From NCBI RefSeq assembly GCF_902167145.1, contig NC_050099.1, forward strand, positions 11,980,434 to 12,044,433: a stretch of 64,000 nt of DNA. Reading direction: 5' to 3'. The notes beneath the pieces are model-generated. The model saw nothing but the letters and a program-made list of their open reading frames with translations. It had not been told where the DNA came from and made no database searches. A program made the translations under genes and the position numbers. Source of the DNA: Zea mays. Taxonomy: Eukaryota > Streptophyta > Magnoliopsida > Poales > Poaceae. Shown here piece after piece: positions 57,827-64,000 of the stretch. How positions within the stretch are numbered: position 1 is the stretch's first letter; every line of letters begins with the position of its first letter.

Positions 57827-58826
57827 ATTGGATTAAACGAGTCTCCAATTATATAGAAAGGAATGTTAAAAGGACTCTACAAGACTAGTGAGAGGATTGC
57901 TCAAACTAAATTGTTTGAGTAATTTACCGCTAAGACGGATGAAGACACAAAAAGAACCTACAAATTGGTCTTGAAAAATTTGACAAAGCAACTTAAATTA
58001 GTTGAGTAAGAAGCGACAGAAGGCTCGAAGAGGAAGATGAGAAAGAGGAGCACCAGTTTCTTAATCTTATTTATGAATCATGTAATTTTTATTTTTATAT
58101 TTATGTTATGTGATTTTAATTGTTTTTGTGAATTATTTAATTTTATTTCTTAATTATGTAATTAAATGTATTTTTTTTACTAAAATGATGTATTTCCTGT
58201 CAACTAAAAGTATGTAAAAGAAAAAACTGATGTGATGTTGGATATCCAATGTGACATAGACTAAACTTAGACCCCGGAACCAAACGGTCTCTTATACCAT
58301 GTCCAACAGTTTACCAATATGGTTATCCAAAATAATGTTCTGCACTATAGACTGCATTATTCGTATAATAAAGTTTGAATATAGAGATGTAGATAGGTAA
58401 ACCGTTGAAGATAGTCATGATATACAAGTGTACGCTGTAGTAAATAAAAGCCGACGAGAATTCAAAAATATGGTCGATCGATGATGTGCCACGGCGTGGC
58501 AACAGATACTGACCTCCGCCTTACAAAGATAAGAGGTGGTCCTCGTGAGTTTGTGACAACCAGCTGATTAGTATCGTAGCCGCATGTGGTCTCGAGCTAG
58601 CTGACCAGTGATGTACAGCGACGCACGCTAGACTACTAGTACTAGAGACAGCAACATATCATCACACACTTGAGTTGATGCGAAGGCAAGAAACATATTA
58701 TGCTTGCTGAAGCATAGAACACATGTACGTAGGTCATCTATATTGGTCATACTGCTGTATCCATCGAGCATGGCTTGCGTGCTAAATAATCGGCTGGCAA
58801 GTAGCCAACTATGACTGAGCACTTTC
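57827..58826. other. Unclassified AT-rich intergenic DNA
   Basis: 57870-58060 contains a short plus-strand Lys-rich reading (TDEDTKRTYKLVLKNLTKQL) with stops; no domain recognised. The rest is featureless. Confidence 0.35.
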
Positions 58827-59016
58827 GGTGCCGTTTGGTTTATAAAATGTAACTTAAATGCTAATGATAATTATTCACGCTTAAATACTAACAGTAAAAA
58901 GTTTAAATAGACCGATATCACTTTCTATTGTGGTATCCGATTACGGATGGACTTCAAACATGATTTAACGTTATCAAGTACCCATCACATTATAAATATG
59001 CGAACCAAACAACACC
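58827..59016. mobile_element. MITE-like element with GGTGCCGTTTGGTT ends
   Basis: 190 bp bounded by GGTGCCGTTTGGTT and AACCAAACAACACC, an inverted pair with two mismatches, and AT-rich inside. No clear target duplication, so the superfamily is open. Confidence 0.55.
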
Positions 59017-59104
59017 TTAGTATGATGCTTATGTTAGGGTTTTGAGTTACATGACGTACCCTCTATTCCTCTTTAGTATGACAAGAGAATGAGAGATACT
59101 ATTA

Positions 59105-59178
59105 GGGCTTATTTAGATGCATGGATATTAGAGAAGATCAGACATAGGGATTATATACACATGCATCCAAACAAGCTC
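59105..59178. mobile_element. Tourist-type MITE
   Basis: 74 bp with inverted ends GGGCTTATTTAGATGCATG and CATGCATCCAAACAAGCTC (about 16 of 19 paired), flanked by TTA on both sides (59102-59104 and 59179-59181). TTA targets and GGGC-TTTTGGATGCA-like termini are those of PIF/Harbinger Tourist MITEs. Confidence 0.75.
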
Positions 59179-59188
59179 TTACAAAATA

Positions 59189-59413
59189 CTCCCTTAATTT
59201 ATAATTTGTTAGATTTTTTTTATCTTGAGGTTGAGGAACTCGTCTTATTCATTTTTTCGAAAAAATGAAAAATTTAAAGCCATACTTAAAGCATATTATA
59301 TGTTAAACGATATCATAGTAAAAAAATATTATAATGATGATTTTTTAATGAGATGAGGTAGTCAAATTTGGGATAAAAAAAGTCAAATGAAGTATAAATT
59401 GGAATGGAGGGAG
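59189..59413. mobile_element. Stowaway-type MITE
   Basis: 225 bp with ends CTCCCTTAATTTATAA and GGAATGGAGGGAG, flanked by TA (59187-59188 and 59414-59415). AT-rich and non-coding. It lies ten bases from the Tourist element. Confidence 0.78.
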
Positions 59414-59551
59414 TATGTCCTGAAAAAATGCAACTCATGAACCATGTGAGCCGTCATGATTAGACAGGTCATTTGATTGAACCTTAAATACCACTATTAC
59501 AAATAACAAACATGCATTGCCAAATTCTAAAACTAAATATTTGTCAAATAT

Positions 59552-59555
59552 CGTG

Positions 59556-59590
<35 letters not shown>
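59552..59590. repeat. (AT)n microsatellite
   Basis: About 19 AT units ending exactly at the start of the Huck LTR, so the element inserted into or at the edge of the microsatellite. Confidence 0.9.
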
Positions 59591-59594
<4 letters not shown>

Positions 59595-61107
59595 GGGGAC
59601 CATAATTAGAGGTACCCTCAAGACGCCTAATTCTCAGCTGGTAACCCCCATCAGCATAAAGCTGCAAAGGCCTGATGGGTACGATTAAGTCAGGGATCAG
59701 TCCACACGAGTGACTCGATCACGCTTCACCCGAGCCTAGCCTCGGCCAAGGGCAGCCGACCTCGAGAGACTTCCGTCTCGCCCGAGGCCCCCCTTTTTAC
59801 GGCGGACACATCACCGGCTCGCCCGAGGCCTTGGCTTCGCTCAGAAGCAACCCTGACTAAATCGCCACACCGACTGACCAAGTTGTAGGGGCATTTAACG
59901 CAAAGGTGGCCTGACACCTTTATCCTGACACGCGCCCCCCCCCGACAGAGCCGAAGTGACCGCCGTCACTCCACCGCTCCACTGACCAGTCTGACAGAAG
60001 GACAGCGCCGCCTGCGCCACTCCGACTGCAGTGCCACTCGACAGAGTGAGTCTGACAGGCAGTCAGGCCTTGCCAAAGGCGCCATAGCGAACTCCGCTCC
60101 GCCCGACCCCAGGGCTCGGACTCGGGCTAAGACCCGGAAGACGGCGAACTTCGCTCCGCCCGACCCCAGGGCTCGGACTCGGGCTAAGACCCGGAAGACG
60201 GCGAACTCCGCTCCGCCCGACCCCAGGGCTCGGACTCAGGCTAAGACCCGGAAGACGACGAAACTCCGCCTCGCCCGACCCTAGGGCTCGGACTCCGCCC
60301 TGGCCTCGGCCGAACGACCTCCGCCTCGCCCGACCCCATGGCTCGGACTCGGCCTCGGCAACAGAAGACAGACTCAACCTCGGCTTCGGAGGAGCCCCCA
60401 CGTCACCCTGCCTAGGGCACAGACCCGCCACGTCAACAGGGGGTGCCATCATCGTCCTACCCCGAATCGACTCGGGTCACGGAGAACAAGACCAGCGTCC
60501 CATCCGGCCAGCTCCGCCGGATGGGCAATGATGGCGCTCCACAAGCTCTGTGACGACGGCGGCCCCCAGCTCCCTTACGGAAGCAGGGCGACGTCAGCAA
60601 GGACTCGACCGCTCCAACAGCTGTCCATCCGCCAGGCTCCGTCGCACCTCCGACAGCCACGACATCACGCCAGCAAGGTGCCAAGACCTCTCCGGCTGCC
60701 ACATTGGCATGTACCTAGGGCGCTAGCTCTCTCTCCGCTAGACACGTAGCACTCTGCTACACCCCCCATTGTACACCTGGATCCTCTCCTTACGACTATA
60801 AAAGGGAGGACCAGGGCCTTCTTAGAGAAGGTTGGCCGCGCGGGACCGAGGACGGGACAAGCGCTCTCTTGGGGCCGCTCGCTTCCCTCACCCGCGTGGA
60901 CGCTTGTAACCCCCCTACTGCAAGCGCACCCGACCTGGGCGCGGGACGAACACGAAGGCCGCGGGACTTCCACCTCTCTCACGCTCGACTCCGGCCACCT
61001 CGCCTCTCCCCCCTTCGCGCTCGCCCACGCGCTCGACCCATTTGGGCTGGGGCACGCAGCACACTCAGTCGTCGGCTTAGGGACCCCCCTGTCTCGAAAC
61101 GCCGACA
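59591..61107 (+). repeat. 5' LTR of the plus-strand Huck-like element
   Basis: 1517 bp, TGTCGGGGACC...CGCCGACA. TATA box TATAAAAG at 60797-60804. The 56-57-bp minisatellite has about four copies (60082-60300) against about eight in the other Huck LTR, which accounts for much of the length difference. Confidence 0.92.
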
Positions 61108-61109
61108 GT

Positions 61110-61127
61110 TGGCGCGCCAGGTAGGGG
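61110..61127 (+). other. Primer-binding site of the plus-strand Huck-like element
   Basis: TGGCGCGCCAGGTAGGGG two bases inside the LTR, the expected place for the minus-strand cDNA primer. Confidence 0.8.
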
Positions 61128-61167
61128 CCTGCTGCGTGCTGACGAACAGCTCCCCGTCAAGCTCCAG

Positions 61168-64000
61168 ATGGGCAGTCTCCAGCAACCTCTCCGGCCCGGG
61201 GCGGTGCTTCGTTTCGGGACTCTTGAGTTCATGTCCTTCGACAGCAGCTACGACATGATACTTCTTCCACCGCCGCGCGACAACGACAATGGCGGCCGAC
61301 AACCCGCCCGCCGGCGGCGGAATCGACGACATCTTCCCCGCGTGGTGGAAGAGCAACATTCGATCTCGCTTCGTTCTCTCCCCCGCCAACGGAGGAGGAG
61401 GCGGGGCCATCAAGGCCAAGCGGGAGGCCGCGCTTCGTTGGCCGTCGAGCGAATCGACGCCCCCGACGCCCCGACGGAAGGCACGCCGGACGTCGACCTC
61501 GCGCTCAAGACGGAGGCAAGCGCCGTCCCCCCGCGACACGCTGACCCCGAGCAAGAAGACGACGTCGGCGCGCTCGCGGAAAGCCTGCAGGACGTCGCCC
61601 TCGTACCTGAGATGACGGTGCAACCAGTCCCCGATGTGACTACGTCGCTCCTCGTCGACCAAAAGGTACCGACTAACTCCCATCCTGCGTCATTTCGACT
61701 CGGCCTCAACCCGCCAAACGACCTCGTTTTGGTGGGCGCTCTCATTGAGGCGAGTGCAACCCCACTGGGGTTTAGTATGCGGTCGCCTTGGGGCCGACTG
61801 ACGGACGTCTCGACCTACGGGCCCTCTGGGTCCGAGGAAGATGACGATCCCAGCATCTGTTGGGATTTCTCCGGACTTGGCAACCCCAGTGCCATGCGGG
61901 ACTTCATGACCGCATGTGACTACTGCCTATCCGACTGTTCCGACGGAAGCCGCAGCCTTGGCGACGAGAGCTGCGGCCCAAGCCGCGAATGTTTCCACAT
62001 CGAGCTAGGGGATCCCTCCGAAGGCAACCATCTCGGCATGCCGGAGGACGGTGATCTTCCTAGGCCGGTGCCTCGCGCCGACATCCCACGGGAGCTAGCT
62101 GTGGTCCCCGCTCCGGCGGGGGGTTACGACCCACAACTCGAGCAAGTCCGCGAGGCGCAGGCCAGGCTCAACGAGGGAACAGGAGCGCTTGAGCCGATCC
62201 GTCGGGACGTCGGGCAGACATGGGCGGGCCAACCCTTGGCCGGAGAAATGCGTCACCTGCCCCAAGGTCTCCAGCACCGCGTCGCCAACGATGTCAGGGT
62301 CAAGCCGCCGCCCGCATTCAGCGGGGTTGGTCAGAACCTGGCAGCCGCAGCGATGCTCCTCCGCGCAATGCCGGAGCCATCAACCACCGAGGGTCGGCGA
62401 ATCCAGGGAGATCTCAAGAATCTCCTGGAAGGCGCTGCGGCCCGACGGGCCGAGAGCACTGCCTCCCGAAGGCAGGGATATCCCTCGGAACCTCATGCCG
62501 CGACTTCCCGATTCATGCGGGAAGCCTCGGTCTACACCGGGCGCACGCGCAACACCACGCCTGTGGCCCCGGGCCACCTCGGCAACGAGCACCATCGACG
62601 CGACCGACGGGCCCACCTCGACGAAAGGGTACGCCGAGGCTACCACCCCAGGCGTGGGGGGCGCTACGACAGTGGGGAGGATCGGAGTCCCTCGCCCGAA
62701 CCACCCGGTCCGCAGGCCTTCAGTCGGGCCATCCGACGGGCGCCATTCCCGACCAGGTTCCGACCCCTGACTACTATCACGAAGTACTCGAAGGAAACGA
62801 GACCGGAACTGTGGCTCGCGGACTACCGCCTTGCCTGCCAACTGGGTGGGACGGACGACGACAACCTCATAATCCGTAACCTCCCCCTGTTCCTCTCCGA
62901 CACTGCTCGCGCCTGGTTGGAGCACCTGCCTCCGGGGCAGATCTCCAACTGGGACGACTTGGTCCAAGCCTTCGCTGGCAATTTCCAGGGCACATACGTG
63001 CGCCCCGGGAATTCCTGGGACCTTCGAAGCTGCCGGCAACAGCCGGGGGAGTCGCTCCGGGACTACATCCGGCGATTCTCGAAGCAGCGCACCGAGCTGC
63101 CCAACATCACCGACTCGGATGTCATCGGCGTGTTCCTCGCCGGCACCACTTGCCGCGACCTGGTGAGCAAGCTGGGTCGCAAGACCCCCACCAGGGCGAG
63201 CGAGCTGATGGACATCGCCACCAAGTTCGCCTCTGGCCAGGAGGCGGTCGAGGCTATCTTCCGAAAGGACAAGCAGCCCCAGGGCCACCCATCGGAAGAG
63301 GCTCCCGAGGCGTCTGCTCCGCGCGGCGCCAAGAAGAAAGGCAAGAAGAAGTCGCAACCGAAACGCGACGCCGCTGACGCGGACCTTGTCGCCGCCGCCG
63401 AGTACAAGAACCCTCGGAAGCCCCCCGGAGGTGCAAACCTCTTCGACAAGATGCTCAAGGAGCCGTGCCCCTACCATCAGGGGCCCGTCAAGCACACCCT
63501 CGAGGAGTGCGTTATGCTTCGGCGTCACTTCCACAGGGCCGGGCCACCCGCCGAGGGTGGCAGGGCCCGCGACGACGACAAGAACGAAGATCACCAAGCA
63601 GGAGAGTTCCCCGAGGTCCGCGACTGCTTCATGATCTATGGAGGGCATGCGGCGAATGCCTCGGCTCGGCATCGCAAGCAAGAGCGCCGGGAGGTCTTCT
63701 CGGTGAAGGTGGCGGCGCCAGTCTACCTAGACTGGTCCGACAAGCCCATCACCTTCGACCAGGCCGACCACCCCGACCATGTGCCGAGCCCGGGGAAATA
63801 CCCGCTCGTCGTCGACCCCGTCGTCGGCAATGTCAGGCTCACCAAGGTCCTGATGGATGGGGGCAGCTGCCTCAACATCATCTACGCCGAGACCCTCAAG
63901 CTCCTACGCGTCGATCTGTCCTCCGTCCGAGCAGGCGCTGCGCCCTTCCACGGGATCATCCCTGGGAAGCGCGTCCAGCCCCTCGGGCGACTCGACCTCC
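61168..64000 (+). CDS. gag-pol: Huck-like gag-pol polyprotein, intact to window edge
   Basis: ATG at 61168 opens 944 codons with no stop before the window ends. Arg-rich N-terminus (QPARRRRNRRHLPRVVEEQH, about residues 45-65), then an acidic middle. The gag core is at about 540-680 (RPELWLADYRLACQL, SDTARAWLEHLPPGQISNWD, SLRDYIRRFSKQRTELPN). A Lys-rich segment (KKKGKKKSQPKR) and a Cys/His motif CPYHQGPVKHTLEEC at about 766 follow. The protease active site MDGGSCLNIIYAETL is at about 895. Reverse transcriptase should follow outside the window. The start is chosen because it is the first ATG after the primer site and matches the damaged relative at 53640. Confidence 0.9.
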   Translation, partial: MGSLQQPLRPGAVLRFGTLEFMSFDSSYDMILLPPPRDNDNGGRQPARRRRNRRHLPRVVEEQHSISLRSLPRQRRRRRGHQGQAGGRASLAVERIDAPDAPTEGTPDVDLALKTEASAVPPRHADPEQEDDVGALAESLQDVALVPEMTVQPVPDVTTSLLVDQKVPTNSHPASFRLGLNPPNDLVLVGALIEASATPLGFSMRSPWGRLTDVSTYGPSGSEEDDDPSICWDFSGLGNPSAMRDFMTACDYCLSDCSDGSRSLGDESCGPSRECFHIELGDPSEGNHLGMPEDGDLPRPVPRADIPRELAVVPAPAGGYDPQLEQVREAQARLNEGTGALEPIRRDVGQTWAGQPLAGEMRHLPQGLQHRVANDVRVKPPPAFSGVGQNLAAAAMLLRAMPEPSTTEGRRIQGDLKNLLEGAAARRAESTASRRQGYPSEPHAATSRFMREASVYTGRTRNTTPVAPGHLGNEHHRRDRRAHLDERVRRGYHPRRGGRYDSGEDRSPSPEPPGPQAFSRAIRRAPFPTRFRPLTTITKYSKETRPELWLADYRLACQLGGTDDDNLIIRNLPLFLSDTARAWLEHLPPGQISNWDDLVQAFAGNFQGTYVRPGNSWDLRSCRQQPGESLRDYIRRFSKQRTELPNITDSDVIGVFLAGTTCRDLVSKLGRKTPTRASELMDIATKFASGQEAVEAIFRKDKQPQGHPSEEAPEASAPRGAKKKGKKKSQPKRDAADADLVAAAEYKNPRKPPGGANLFDKMLKEPCPYHQGPVKHTLEECVMLRRHFHRAGPPAEGGRARDDDKNEDHQAGEFPEVRDCFMIYGGHAANASARHRKQERREVFSVKVAAPVYLDWSDKPITFDQADHPDHVPSPGKYPLVVDPVVGNVRLTKVLMDGGSCLNIIYAETLKLLRVDLSSVRAGAAPFHGIIPGKRVQPLGRLDL

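Larger units (their letters stand above)
59591..64000 (+). mobile_element. Huck-like Tat Ty3/gypsy retrotransposon, 5' part
   Basis: The plus-strand element runs off the right edge: 5' LTR 59591-61107, primer site, then gag-protease in one open frame to base 64000. It is closely related to the element at 34231-55428 but in the opposite orientation, with a shorter LTR. Nothing visible inactivates it. Confidence 0.9.

Noticed and set aside
62380..63681. 433-codon minus-strand ORF
   Set aside because: Shadow of the intact gag-pol frame on the plus strand in GC-rich DNA; the plus frame has recognised motifs.

Overview
The window is plant nuclear DNA, almost certainly maize or a close Zea relative. 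It is a stack of nested LTR retrotransposons around an older intergenic stretch rich in DNA transposons. I found no complete host gene and no bacterial-style operon. Family names (Grande, Huck, Opie/Ji) are recognised from memory of maize elements and were not checked by search; boundaries, terminal repeats and target-site duplications (TSDs) are read from the sequence.

Left block, 1-17804: the 5' part of a minus-strand Tat-lineage Ty3/gypsy element resembling Grande. It has a 479-bp 5' LTR at 17326-17804, then gag, protease, reverse transcriptase/RNase H and integrase running leftwards, then a spliced coding region on the opposite (plus) strand at 1-2673. Its 3' LTR lies outside the window. 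gag-pro-pol is one reading frame with five in-frame stops. A complete Ty1/copia Sirevirus (Opie/Ji-like, 4782-13155, TSD GCTGG) sits inside the RNase H region and split it recently, because its two 1.25-kb LTRs differ by about four substitutions and one indel.

Middle, 17805-33833: older, AT-richer DNA. It holds an LTR-like relic, an L1 LINE ORF2 tail, a DUF4283-like retroelement fragment, two related short CACTA elements, hAT and Stowaway elements, a 575-bp tandem duplication, CACTA transposition-gene exons and a relic copia LTR. Its most notable object is a 1322-bp hAT element (28562-29883, perfect 8-bp TSD) carrying two exons of a host gene that looks like a NIGT1/HHO GARP transcription factor.

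Nest, 33834-56485: a solo Sirevirus-type LTR (TSD TAATT) is split by a minus-strand Huck-like Tat element (34231-55428, TSD ACCGA). One LTR of that element is split by a non-autonomous element with 3686-bp LTRs (35149-43853, TSD TTAGC). LTR divergence gives the order: Huck LTRs differ at about 22 of 1728 positions, the innermost LTRs at a single position that I can find. The Huck copy has lost most of pol but keeps a five-exon antisense gene with its own TATA box.

Right end, 56486-64000: unclassified DNA, Tourist and Stowaway MITEs, an AT microsatellite, and the 5' part of a second Huck-like element on the plus strand (from 59591). Its gag-pol frame is open from 61168 to the window edge. The two Huck copies face away from each other, so their promoters fire divergently.
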